Source: Bdellovibrionales bacterium (lineage in GTDB: Bacteria > Bdellovibrionota > Bdellovibrionia > Bdellovibrionales > Bdellovibrionaceae). Taken from it: a stretch of 64,000 nucleotides of DNA. The stretch is taken from contig JAFEAQ010000006.1 of the NCBI GenBank assembly GCA_018266295.1, positions 310,001-374,000 of the forward strand, written 5' to 3'. The notes below the pieces were generated by a model. It was not told where the DNA came from. It saw only the letters and a program-made list of their open reading frames with translations, and searched no databases. Made by a program: the position numbers and the translations under genes. Shown here one piece after another: positions 51,748 to 60,364 of this stretch. Each line of letters opens with the position of its first letter. Positions within the stretch are counted from its first letter, which is position 1.

Positions 51748-53283
51748 TTATCTTCCGTTATAGTACGAGTTCGTTGTTGTAATGGCCGGGATCGGCACAT
51801 ACGCCGACGACGATGTTGTCGCCGGAATAATTCCCGATGAAGTGTAGTTATAACTCGTCGACGGAGCCGGGATCGGCACATACGGATTTGAAGACGTGCC
51901 CGTTAAGTACGAGTTGTTGTTGTAGCCGTAGTTTCCGTAAGTCCCATAACTCGAGTTCATCATCTGCATACGATAGAGCATCTGTTGGTACTGCATCTGA
52001 GTCAGATAATTGCTGGACCCATAGTTGCTCCCCATGCCCATGTAGCTATTGCCCATGCCATAGCCACCGATGCCGAGATTAAAGTTCAGTCCCATGCTGC
52101 CCATGGAGTTTCCGTACATTGAGTTGCCATAACCATACATCGAGCTATACGGTGACATCATACTCCCGGCCATACCAGACATGTACATCCCTCCGCCCAT
52201 CGGAGAGCCGTACATATTTTGCGGATAACCGAAGGCCCCGCCTTGCATATTGCCGTACTGTCCGCCGGAGCTTCCGCAGCCGAAAGAGCCCTGTCCCGTA
52301 CCACCGCCCATCGCACCGTAGAGACCGGCTGCTACGTAGGGAAGTCCGTAACCAAAGCTTGCCGTTGATTGCGTTGGCCAGCCGGCGTTGGAGTTATATT
52401 GTGCAACCATTTTATTTTGCTGATAACCCATGTACATCGCCGCAAGTCCGGTCCCGAGATTAGCGGCGACTCCGCCCCAATCGGTTTGACGTTGCTGTTG
52501 CTGACTTTGGTAACCGCTGCCGCTAGCGATACATTCCAAACATATATCGCCTTCGGTGCCGCCGCCATTTTGACGCTCTTCGCGCGCTTCCCTGCGGGCG
52601 TCAGCAATATCAGTTTTCAGATCTTCGAGGCGCGCTTGGGTTTTCTCGATTTCACTTGCGAGTTTTTGGCTCTCGACTGTTTTCTTGCGGTAATCAGGCA
52701 GAGCTTTTTTACAAGCATTGTCACCGCGACGATTTTCACTGGCTTTATAATGAACATCACTACAGATATCAGGACGGATCGTTCCTGCGCGTGTGGCATC
52801 ACAGTATTTTGTAATTCCCGCCACACTCATGCCACCGGGATGCTGCTTGTTTTGATTATCTGAAACTTTTTTAGAAGAGCGCGGAGGCATCCCATTCACC
52901 TCCGCCGGGGGTAACTCCTGATCGTCTTTATATTCTTCACAGCGGAAGCCGTTCTCCATATGCGCAAATGCAAAATCCGCACTTTCACTCGTCAAGGATT
53001 CTGAAATCGTATCATGAAGTTTTTCAAGCTCGCGCTCAAGGGTCTTTTGCTTCCGCTGTTTTTCTTGCAGGGCTTGTTTCAGGTCTTTTTGTTCCTGAAG
53101 AAGGTCGTTGACGGCATCGTTATCGCTGACAGCTCCCATTCCGGTGCGCTGTTGGTAGCCGCAGCCTTGTTGTCCCATCGCCATCCCTGTGCCCCATTGC
53201 ATATTCTGTGCGTGAGCAGATGTCATCATGAGAGCGCTCAACAGCACAGTTGTTAAAGATAGTTTTTGTTTCTGAGTACACAT
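51748..53283 (-). CDS. Exported coiled-coil protein with Gly/Tyr/Met/Ser-rich C-terminal half
   Basis: 511 residues; signal peptide (cleavage near AHA-QN), GAGGA ribosome site. Residues about 50-90 and 195-240 form charged coiled coils (LLQEQKDLKQALQEKQRKQ). From about 265 to the end the sequence is almost free of charge, rich in Gly, Tyr, Met, Ser and Asn, with repeats such as MYGYGNSMYGNSM and GTSSNPYVPIPAPS. This composition is typical of fibrous, adhesive or aggregation-prone surface proteins. No known family. Stop abuts the stop of apaG. Confidence 0.8.
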   Translation of the reverse strand: MCTQKQKLSLTTVLLSALMMTSAHAQNMQWGTGMAMGQQGCGYQQRTGMGAVSDNDAVNDLLQEQKDLKQALQEKQRKQKTLERELEKLHDTISESLTSESADFAFAHMENGFRCEEYKDDQELPPAEVNGMPPRSSKKVSDNQNKQHPGGMSVAGITKYCDATRAGTIRPDICSDVHYKASENRRGDNACKKALPDYRKKTVESQKLASEIEKTQARLEDLKTDIADARREAREERQNGGGTEGDICLECIASGSGYQSQQQQRQTDWGGVAANLGTGLAAMYMGYQQNKMVAQYNSNAGWPTQSTASFGYGLPYVAAGLYGAMGGGTGQGSFGCGSSGGQYGNMQGGAFGYPQNMYGSPMGGGMYMSGMAGSMMSPYSSMYGYGNSMYGNSMGSMGLNFNLGIGGYGMGNSYMGMGSNYGSSNYLTQMQYQQMLYRMQMMNSSYGTYGNYGYNNNSYLTGTSSNPYVPIPAPSTSYNYTSSGIIPATTSSSAYVPIPAITTTNSYYNGR

Positions 53284-53495
53284 TGGATCCTCGCCTTGTT
53301 ATGCAGCAAGAATACGTGATGACTATTGGGAGACTGTGGATCCATCTCAAGATGAGACACTGTCAACGAACTCTTTGCAGTGTGTTTAGAAAAAATTAGA
53401 ACAAATCGGCTCGCTTCCTTCCAACGGACTCCACACTCTTTCACTACTTTCTTTCTACTTTGTTCATTCATCAACAAATCCAAGGAGGAATTTTT

Positions 53496-54206
53496 ATGAA
53501 CATGAAGTTAGTGATTCTAGCAACTCTATTGACAGGCGGCATTGCTCGCGCGGCGGATGTAGCGGTACAAGTTGGTCAACCAGCAAAACAATCGCCACAA
53601 ATCGACTTGAACTACATTCAGGATGCCTCTCAGGACATGCTGATGTTTGTCGATCCGACTCCAGAACCGTCTCCGGAACCGTCCCCGTCTCCAGAACCAT
53701 CACCAACGCCTGAACCGAATCCGTCTCCAGAACCTTCTCCAAGTCCTGAGCCATCGCCAATGCCTTCACCAACTCCGGCCCCAAACCCAACACCAGCTCC
53801 TCCGACTCCGGACAAATGGCCAAAGGCTTGCGTTGATGCCAACATCACTGCAGACCAAAAAGTTCTGATCAAAGAAGCGATCTACAATAACATGCGTAGC
53901 GAGATCCAACTCAAAACAGATTTGAAATTGGCCTTCATGGACTATGGCCACACCGTGATGGATAAAACATCCGACAAAGCAGCGGCCGACGCTTCAGCTG
54001 CGAAAATCACTGATGCCGTGACAAAATTGGCTCAAGGTCATTTAGCTTTGAGTAACAACATTTTGTACGACATCGTGACTCCTGATCAAAGAGCAAAAAC
54101 TTACGAATGTATGATTACTCTTCATAAGAAGGTTCAGAAAAAAGGCAGCGACCACGGCAAAAAGCACGACGACCACAGACGTGGCGGCAAACACGGCAAG
54201 CACTAG
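53496..54206 (+). CDS. Exported Spy/CpxP-like protein with Pro-rich linker and His/Lys tail
   Basis: 236 residues from ATG 53496 (AGGAGG eight bases upstream). Signal peptide (cleavage near ARA-AD), a Pro/Glu/Ser linker (about 53-107), then a helical domain whose ITADQKVLIKEA and VTPDQRAKTYEC fit the LTxxQ repeats of Spy/CpxP-type metal-responsive periplasmic proteins. It ends in a basic, His-rich tail (KKHDDHRRGGKHGKH), suggesting metal or polyanion binding. The long linker may let the domain reach through peptidoglycan. A good terminator follows at 54231. Family assignment is tentative. Confidence 0.75.
   Translation: MNMKLVILATLLTGGIARAADVAVQVGQPAKQSPQIDLNYIQDASQDMLMFVDPTPEPSPEPSPSPEPSPTPEPNPSPEPSPSPEPSPMPSPTPAPNPTPAPPTPDKWPKACVDANITADQKVLIKEAIYNNMRSEIQLKTDLKLAFMDYGHTVMDKTSDKAAADASAAKITDAVTKLAQGHLALSNNILYDIVTPDQRAKTYECMITLHKKVQKKGSDHGKKHDDHRRGGKHGKH
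53651..53816 (+). repeat. Coding repeat for Pro-Glu-Pro-Ser linker
   Basis: Short in-frame repeats of PEPSP and SPTPAP type, built from CCA/CCG/CCT Pro and GAA/GAG Glu codons. Such arrays expand and contract by slippage, so length may vary between strains. Confidence 0.8.
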
Positions 54207-54230
54207 ATACTGAACTGGCTAAAAACCCCT

Positions 54231-54260
54231 GCCCTCGCGCTGCCGGCGCGGGGGCTTATT
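54231..54260. terminator. Strong bidirectional terminator hairpin
   Basis: GCCCTCGCGC (54231-54240) pairs with GCGCGGGGGC (54246-54255), ten pairs with one G-T, loop TGCCG, then TTATT. It lies between the ends of the Spy-like gene and the minus-strand exported protein (stop at 54259) and can serve both. Confidence 0.75.
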
Positions 54261-55635
54261 ATTTCCCGTCCCACTCCACAGGTGGATTCACGCGGCGATC
54301 GATGATTTTGATTCCGTGCTTTTTAAGCTCGGCGAGGAATTCGCCAGAAGGCGGAGTTTTTTCAAATTCGAAGGTCTTGACCATATCCAAGGTTACACGA
54401 CCGAATATTTGTGATTCCCAGTATTCATGCGCTCGATCCTGCTGTCGCTTTATTGGCAGCTCAGGGGCTGCGCTATACGAGGGCCGGTAAAAGGCATTGC
54501 TGTATTTCAGCGTTTCAATCATATAAGGCACGATCAATAGACGGCGACTCCATGGAATCAACATTCCGTCCCAGTTATTCACCGGCGCGGTTCTGCCAAC
54601 ATGCCAATTCACCCCTGAACTATTATAATGATTCAAACTATCACCAACAAAAATCGATAGACGATCGGCAATGGCCTCTAATTTTAAAGTGTAAATATCC
54701 GAGCCATACCAATTCGCGCTCGAAACATCATCTTTCACACCTGTGCCTTCTTTGACTCTCAGAGCGCCATACTTCGGCTTCAACTCATTATCGAGCTTTG
54801 AATATTCAGCCACATTTCGATCTGTCAGCAAACTCTCAACGCCGTTGCGCCCTTCCTTGCCCATGTAACCGCGCGAAGAATCCGTGACGAACTGATTTTG
54901 AAAACCTGTCATCGGGATCCAGAACCGCCCTTGCTCAGGCCGTCGGATATATACATCCAACTGATTCTGATCAATCAGAGCCACCGCCCGTTGCACCACC
55001 GGATCCGCCGAGCTTCTCACGGCTTTTTCATAGGCCGCATAGTCACTGTAACCTGTCGATGGAATGGTTTTCTCGAACAAGGCCTCATGCTCACGCATGA
55101 ACTTGCGGGCTTTGTCATTGATCTTTGCTAAGCGCTTATCGCCAGGAACTTGTCCCACGGAAAATCTAAATTCAGGTGGCAAACTCTTCAGAGCCTCTGA
55201 AAGTTTGTTGTAAAAACTCATTCGGAGATCATACTTCGTGGGTGTGTATTTCATCGCCTTTGGAGCTGCCAAGGCATCGACGATTTCGCTGGCGATCGGA
55301 GTTTCCTCTAAAAGATTCACAAAATCACGAAGCTCTTTAGCGCGCTCTGAGGGGGTCAAGGTGTTTAACTTCGCCGTATAAGCATCCGCTTTGGCCTTCA
55401 CAGACGATAGAGAATCAAAACTATTCCAGGTCAACGCCTGACGGCCGGGATTTACCAACGGGCCGACGATTTCGGGAATTTCAGTGATACCTGCCACCAA
55501 GGCCGCGCCCTCAGCACTGACCTGCGATTTATCGCCAGTCACGCGAAAGACATTTTCACAAGAAAGCGGCGCTGCCACTGTAAATGCAGAAGGGACCAAC
55601 AAGCTTACAAGGGTCGCAAATAGATAGTTCCTCAT
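54259..55635 (-). CDS. Large exported protein, unknown; possible ADP-ribosyltransferase-like C-terminal region
   Basis: 458 residues from ATG 55635 (AGG just upstream). Signal peptide (cleavage near VAA-AP). Residues about 40-250 are mainly helical. From about 285 there are blocks NELKPKYGALRV, ADRLSIFVGDSLNH and YWESQIFGRVTL with acidic residues; the order basic-Tyr-Gly strand, a central Ser block, then Glu-x-Gln resembles the layout of some ADP-ribosyltransferase-like families (DUF3626-type). This is a weak impression and could be wrong. No neighbour supports a toxin-antitoxin role. Confidence 0.6.
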   Translation of the reverse strand: MRNYLFATLVSLLVPSAFTVAAPLSCENVFRVTGDKSQVSAEGAALVAGITEIPEIVGPLVNPGRQALTWNSFDSLSSVKAKADAYTAKLNTLTPSERAKELRDFVNLLEETPIASEIVDALAAPKAMKYTPTKYDLRMSFYNKLSEALKSLPPEFRFSVGQVPGDKRLAKINDKARKFMREHEALFEKTIPSTGYSDYAAYEKAVRSSADPVVQRAVALIDQNQLDVYIRRPEQGRFWIPMTGFQNQFVTDSSRGYMGKEGRNGVESLLTDRNVAEYSKLDNELKPKYGALRVKEGTGVKDDVSSANWYGSDIYTLKLEAIADRLSIFVGDSLNHYNSSGVNWHVGRTAPVNNWDGMLIPWSRRLLIVPYMIETLKYSNAFYRPSYSAAPELPIKRQQDRAHEYWESQIFGRVTLDMVKTFEFEKTPPSGEFLAELKKHGIKIIDRRVNPPVEWDGK

Positions 55636-55841
55636 ACCTGCCAGTGTTGCAAACCAGATGCCCGTTTCAGCAAGCAGCCTTCTACCGGCAGAAACAGACA
55701 ACAGAAATTTGTCACTCACGTGTTCATGATTTCAACAAGTCGACCTCTCAGACCGCTTTGTATACGGAAAATAGGTTTGAGTCTCATATTGAGACAACCT
55801 TTAATTCGAATCCAACGTCGGATGTGGCGCTCAGAATGTCA

Positions 55842-57755
55842 CTACTCCCAATCCCAAACGCGCACGAATGCAGGCGAGCGATTGGTCGCGGTGACAAGCT
55901 CACCGTTTTCATCCAGCAGCGAGAAGCGTGTGTTTGCAAAACGAGTCATCGATGTGACTTCGTACTTACCCACCGGGGCCTCGCGCATCTCAAGCGGCAA
56001 TGAGCGGATTGGCACTGCCACTTTCAGGTCGCGATAGCAGCGCGGATCGTTTTTGAATACGCGATCCAGCGGGCAGGTCGCCGCATCCCCGATCATTCGC
56101 GGCGAGAAGATTTTTACTTTTAAATACATATTGTCGTCGCCCTCGCGCGCGCGCCAAACCGTTTCAACGATGCGCTCGTGATCCGCCATCGGGATGCGAA
56201 GCTCAGGCAAGCGCACCGTATTCGGCTTCCAGTGATCTTTGGCCTCTGGACTGTGGGTCAGAATATATTCACGCAAAAGCATCGAATAATTCCCCCAGCC
56301 ATTCGCGACACCAAAGGCGCAGTGGTTTCCCTGCTTAAAGAAAACTGTGTCGATAGAATCATTCGGAGATTTTTTCAAGGCGTCCGTTAGAAGCTTCGTG
56401 TTCGCATCCACACGCACCAAATCGTCGTTCTCTGCCGCAATTGTTAAAGTCGGCACCTTCACGTCGGAAATATAGTTACGGAAATCATTCACCTGCCAAA
56501 ATTGTTTTTGCGAAGTGATCTTGGTGCCTTTGAACGGCTGCAAGTCCCATGGCTTTTTGGCAGTCCAATCACGATAATACTCGTAGATAGCCTCACTCAC
56601 CTTCTCGTAGAGCTTATCGCCCTTTAAGCGGTGCCAGCCGTCAGGCAAAACCTTGCCAAGCACGGGAACAAAACCAAAAAGACTTTTTAGACGATTCAAA
56701 GTTTCAAAGGTCGCCACCGTCGAAATCGGTTTTGCCGCGTACAAACGCTTTGCCGAATTTTCAACGACAACCACCGGGCACACCGCCGTTACGCTCTGAA
56801 TACTCTGCTGAGGAGGGTAATCGTTCAAGCTCGAGTAAAGACCCGAATACAAAGCACCACTGCCGCCGAGACTTGCGCCGACGACATGCACACTGGAAAT
56901 GCGGCTCGCAATCGGTGAATCCGGAGAACGCACAAGCTGGGCAATTTGATAGAGCTGTCGACCTTCATCAAAGCCACCGACAGAAAACGCCTTATTCTGC
57001 ATTTGAAAATCCGAGCCCGTGATATTCGCCAAGGTCAGTACGTGAAACGGAGATTCGTCAAAAAGGTGCATCATAAAAGCGCGATGCGTGGTGCTCTGGG
57101 TGGCATTACAAAGAACACCGCACTTCGCAATAATAAACGGCCGCGGCGTATTCCCAGGCTTCATCGCAACAAAACCCGTCAGCATCCGCCCGTCCGGCAA
57201 CGTCGCCTTCACCGCCTGGATGTAAGGATTATCCAAGAAATTATAATCCACCGTCGCATACTTAATCAGCGGTACAAATGAGTGGCGCGAAAGTGGCGAG
57301 CTGATTTCATCAGAACAACGGTTCACCCACGCGTTCACGGCCTTGCCCTGATCACAAGTCTTATTGCTTTTCCAGATAAGCGAGCGAAGCGCATCCTGCG
57401 AACACTCAGGACTTGTTGGAAAATTATTCGCCCCCGTTGGATCCCACGGGAACCAATTGTGCTTACCAGGATCTACGCCATCAGAAACCGTCAAGTCCCC
57501 CGGAAACTCCGGCGGTTGCTGTGGTTTGCGCGGAGGCTTTAACCGCGGCGGAGGAGAATCATCCTCCGGAGTCTTGCGTTTTTCCCCCGGCTTCTTGGCA
57601 TTCTTCGGGCGCTTATAAAATTCGATCTTGAGCCCCGTAGGGCCAACCACTTCGACGTCTGAAACGGGATCTGGCTCCGCATGGACAACAGCCACAAATG
57701 CAAACGACACACTGATAACCATAAGGCCTTGGAAAAATATTTTAATTTTGCTCAT
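55842..57755 (-). CDS. Exported alpha/beta-hydrolase (esterase/peptidase-like)
   Basis: 637 residues with a signal peptide (cleavage near VHA-EP), a Pro/Lys-rich linker (about 55-90: PKRRKTPEDDSPPP-like, KPPRKPQQPPEFP) and a large hydrolase domain with nucleophile elbow VVGASLGGSGAL (Ser), acid in IAAENDDLVRV and His in QGNHCAFG. The C-terminal 120 residues look like a separate beta-rich domain (to VWDWE). Substrate unknown. A perfect dyad lies just before the start codon (57757-57772). Confidence 0.82.
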   Translation of the reverse strand: MSKIKIFFQGLMVISVSFAFVAVVHAEPDPVSDVEVVGPTGLKIEFYKRPKNAKKPGEKRKTPEDDSPPPRLKPPRKPQQPPEFPGDLTVSDGVDPGKHNWFPWDPTGANNFPTSPECSQDALRSLIWKSNKTCDQGKAVNAWVNRCSDEISSPLSRHSFVPLIKYATVDYNFLDNPYIQAVKATLPDGRMLTGFVAMKPGNTPRPFIIAKCGVLCNATQSTTHRAFMMHLFDESPFHVLTLANITGSDFQMQNKAFSVGGFDEGRQLYQIAQLVRSPDSPIASRISSVHVVGASLGGSGALYSGLYSSLNDYPPQQSIQSVTAVCPVVVVENSAKRLYAAKPISTVATFETLNRLKSLFGFVPVLGKVLPDGWHRLKGDKLYEKVSEAIYEYYRDWTAKKPWDLQPFKGTKITSQKQFWQVNDFRNYISDVKVPTLTIAAENDDLVRVDANTKLLTDALKKSPNDSIDTVFFKQGNHCAFGVANGWGNYSMLLREYILTHSPEAKDHWKPNTVRLPELRIPMADHERIVETVWRAREGDDNMYLKVKIFSPRMIGDAATCPLDRVFKNDPRCYRDLKVAVPIRSLPLEMREAPVGKYEVTSMTRFANTRFSLLDENGELVTATNRSPAFVRVWDWE

Positions 57756-57756
57756 A

Positions 57757-57772
57757 GATGCTAGATAGCATC
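57757..57772. promoter_or_regulatory. Dyad immediately upstream of hydrolase start codon
   Basis: GATGCTA-GA-TAGCATC is a perfect 7-bp dyad ending one base before the ATG at 57755 of the minus-strand hydrolase. In mRNA it would be a hairpin covering the ribosome site; as DNA it could be an operator. Confidence 0.4.
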
Positions 57773-57829
57773 CATAAACAGAAAAACATAATCCGCCTTT
57801 AGCGACAGTTTCGTAACCTCAAGAAATAC

Positions 57830-58423
57830 TTAGGGAGCGCGCATGAAAGTGCGCCAAGGACTCTTTGGATCTTTGCGGCTATACACATAGCGCTCATGCA
57901 GACGGCCATTTTTGCCGTACCAGAACTCGAACTCTTCCGGAATGATATGATACCCGCCCCAGTTTTCAGGACAAGGAACCGCTTGGCCATCGAAAGACTT
58001 TTCGTACTCAGCCACGCGCTGAACGAAGTACTCCGTCCCCGGAATTTCAGAGCTTTGATTTGAAGCCCACGCCCCGATTTGGCTGAGGCGGGCACGCGTA
58101 TTAAAATACGCCACACTCTCTTCGCGGGTGAGTTTGTAGGCACGGCCCGTAATACGGATCTGCTGCCACTCTTTCGGCGAATAGAAATTCACGCAGACTT
58201 GATTGTTCTCTGCGATCGCTTTGCCTTTGGACGAATTGTAATTGCCATAAAAAGAAAGACCTCCGCGAATCAGTCCTTTGTAGTAGACAATTCTAACGGA
58301 GGGCTTTAGGTCGGCACCGACGGTCGCCAGTGCCATCGCATTGTGTTCAGGCTCCCCGCGCTTTTCAGCTTCTTGGAGGAGCCTTTCAAAGTGTAAGAAA
58401 GGATCTACACTTAAATCAAACAC
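57830..58423 (-). CDS. pdxH: Pyridoxamine 5'-phosphate oxidase
   Basis: FMN enzyme that makes pyridoxal 5'-phosphate. 197 residues, short at the N-terminus compared with E. coli (218). Core blocks PSVRIVYYKGLIRGGLSFYG, GNYNSSKGKAIAEN, QQIRITGRAYKL, and the C-terminal EFWYGKNGRLHER, YVYSR and W near the end match PdxH. The start is GTG 58423, two bases after the FKBP gene stop, so the two form an operon. Confidence 0.93.
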   Translation of the reverse strand: MFDLSVDPFLHFERLLQEAEKRGEPEHNAMALATVGADLKPSVRIVYYKGLIRGGLSFYGNYNSSKGKAIAENNQVCVNFYSPKEWQQIRITGRAYKLTREESVAYFNTRARLSQIGAWASNQSSEIPGTEYFVQRVAEYEKSFDGQAVPCPENWGGYHIIPEEFEFWYGKNGRLHERYVYSRKDPKSPWRTFMRAP

Positions 58424-58425
58424 GA

Positions 58426-59172
58426 CTATTTAGTCTCTTTAGCTTCTTTTTTCTCTTTTTTAGCTTTGCCGTGAGCTGCATCAGCTGGAGCCGCGCCGCC
58501 AGCACCTGGCTTCACGATATCAACCAATTCAACTTCGAAAACCAATACAGAGTTTGCTGGGATGCCTGGACGACCAGAAGCACCGTAAGCCAATTCAGGT
58601 GGGATGAAGAGTTTGTATTTAGAACCCACTTTCATCATTTGCAGAGCTTCAGACCAGCCTGGGATCACACCTTGAACTGGGAATTCAGCAGGTTGACCGC
58701 GATCGTATGAAGAATCGAATTGAGTTCCGTCGATCAAAGTCCCTTTGTAGTGAGCTTTTACAGTGTCTGTTTTAGAAGGAGTTTTGCCTTCGCCTTCTTT
58801 TTCAACTTTATACTGAAGACCAGAAGCAGTGACTTTTACGCCTTCTGCAGACTTGTTCTTTTCCAAGAACTCAGCGCCTTTTTTCTTGTTCTCTTCAGCC
58901 GCTTCTTGTTGCTTCTTCATAGCAGCTTCTTGAAGCTTCATCATCGCTTGCTGAATTTCTTCTTTAGTCATTTTGCTATCGCCTTTGATAGCATCTTTCA
59001 TCGCCATCGCCATCACGTCAGAATCGATTTCGATGTTTTGTTGTTTCATATTGCCGCCGATTTGTTGGCCAATAGCGTAGCTAGCTTTTTTCAAATCAGT
59101 GTCCAATTTTTTTGTACAACCTACAGCAACCAAAAGTGCTGCAGACGAACCCGCAATAATCAACTTTTTCAT
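58426..59172 (-). CDS. FKBP-type peptidyl-prolyl isomerase lipoprotein
   Basis: 248 residues; lipobox VAVGC; AGGAGA ribosome site. N-terminal dimerisation helices (SYAIGQQIGGNMKQQ...QQEAAEENKKKGAEFLEKN) as in FkpA/Mip, then the FKBP domain with VKAHYKGTLIDGTQFDSSYD, QGVIPGWSEALQMM and IPPELAYGASGRPGIPANS, all catalytic-pocket residues present. Ends in a Lys/Glu-rich tail. Acts as a periplasmic foldase. pdxH follows directly. Confidence 0.95.
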   Translation of the reverse strand: MKKLIIAGSSAALLVAVGCTKKLDTDLKKASYAIGQQIGGNMKQQNIEIDSDVMAMAMKDAIKGDSKMTKEEIQQAMMKLQEAAMKKQQEAAEENKKKGAEFLEKNKSAEGVKVTASGLQYKVEKEGEGKTPSKTDTVKAHYKGTLIDGTQFDSSYDRGQPAEFPVQGVIPGWSEALQMMKVGSKYKLFIPPELAYGASGRPGIPANSVLVFEVELVDIVKPGAGGAAPADAAHGKAKKEKKEAKETK

Positions 59173-59260
59173 TTATTCTCCTGTTTTCTGTTCTTTAACC
59201 TTCATGGTTTTTTTAATCTGAACAACCAATCTTTAAACAGAATTCATTTTTTTCAAAGAG

Positions 59261-60364
59261 TTAACATCCCGCGCGAAGATTTCTTAAGTAGCTCAAGATC
59301 TCGGTGGATGGGCCCCGGTGAAGCACTTTCGGCTGCCTTTTTTCGAAGCTCTTTGAGTAAAGTGGGTCATAATAATAAAGTAGAAGTTTGCGAATCCACT
59401 CTTTGTTGGCCTCAAGCCCCCGGCCCGAGCGATAGTCTGCTTCAGAAATTGCTATATCTTGCAGCACTTCTTGCGTCCGAAGGCCGCCGAGTTTACGAGA
59501 AATCGCTTCGATCGAGGCTCGGTAACGGGCAAAAATCTGCATCGCCGCCTGTTCAGAACCTCGAGCCAAAGCAGTCCCTATGACATAATCTTGGAAGATA
59601 TTTTCCACACGCTGTTCGAATTTTTCGTCAACAAACACAACCGGAGAGGCCCGCATAGTAAAGAAAAAACTCTCAGGCACGGTTCGGCTGCCGATCATGC
59701 GGCTCTCGTCTTCAAACAAGGCCGGCCCGTGTGGAAACTGCGCGCGCAGTTGGATCAGCCCGACGCCGATGCGATTTTCAAAATCCTTTTGCGACGGCTG
59801 AGGCACGTCCCACGCGCCGAAGGCCGAACCGCGATGGTGAGCGAGAGCCTCTAAATCCATCGCTGGATAAAACTCCGAAGCTTGCTTGAGGATGTGCGTT
59901 TTTGCACTCCCCGTGGGCCCCGTGAGCATGAGAAAATTTCCTTGATTGGAAAACTGTTCGATTTCATTTAACAAAAACTGTCGCACTTTTTTATAGCCGC
60001 CCGAGATCACCGGGCGATCGACACCGACTTCACGCAACCAACGTTGAGTGATTTGCGAGCGAAGTCCGCCACGAAAACAGTAAATGACAGCGTCAGGATG
60101 CTGACGGATCTGTTCCTGCCAGGCCTGCATGCGTGCTTCTTTGACCTCACCCGACACTAAGGAATGACCGAGTTCAATCGCCTTTTCACGGCCTTCACGC
60201 TTGTAAGCCGTACCGACCAGTGCACGCTCTTCATTGTTCATGATCGGCAGGTTCACCGCCCCCGGCAGGGCCCCTTGCTGAAATTCGACCGGCGCTCTGA
60301 CATCTATCAGAGGAACTTTTTTCGTGAACAGTTCCCGGAGACCGGCTTCTTGGATATTACTCAA
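59261..60364 (-). CDS. selU: tRNA 2-selenouridine synthase
   Basis: Also called MnmH or YbbB; replaces sulfur by selenium in tRNA 2-thiouridine at position 34, via a geranyl intermediate. 367 residues: rhodanese domain with catalytic Cys96 (YCFRGGLRS), then a P-loop domain with GPTGSAKT (149-156). VPLIDVRAPVEF opens the rhodanese domain. It starts with TTG 60364 inside the end of selD (8-base overlap), so both are translated from one message. Its substrate, selenophosphate, is made by SelD. Confidence 0.95.
   Translation of the reverse strand: MSNIQEAGLRELFTKKVPLIDVRAPVEFQQGALPGAVNLPIMNNEERALVGTAYKREGREKAIELGHSLVSGEVKEARMQAWQEQIRQHPDAVIYCFRGGLRSQITQRWLREVGVDRPVISGGYKKVRQFLLNEIEQFSNQGNFLMLTGPTGSAKTHILKQASEFYPAMDLEALAHHRGSAFGAWDVPQPSQKDFENRIGVGLIQLRAQFPHGPALFEDESRMIGSRTVPESFFFTMRASPVVFVDEKFEQRVENIFQDYVIGTALARGSEQAAMQIFARYRASIEAISRKLGGLRTQEVLQDIAISEADYRSGRGLEANKEWIRKLLLYYYDPLYSKSFEKRQPKVLHRGPSTEILSYLRNLRAGC

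Noticed and set aside
53651-53816. Short tandem units that might be a CRISPR-like or minisatellite array
   Set aside because: The units are in frame and encode a Pro/Glu/Ser linker with irregular spacing; no spacers.
58720-59583. A long plus-strand frame (287 codons), rich in Phe, Leu, Ser and Arg
   Set aside because: It lies antisense to the FKBP gene and runs into selU. The composition is what the reverse strand of Lys/Glu-rich coding DNA gives, and no signal or motif is seen.
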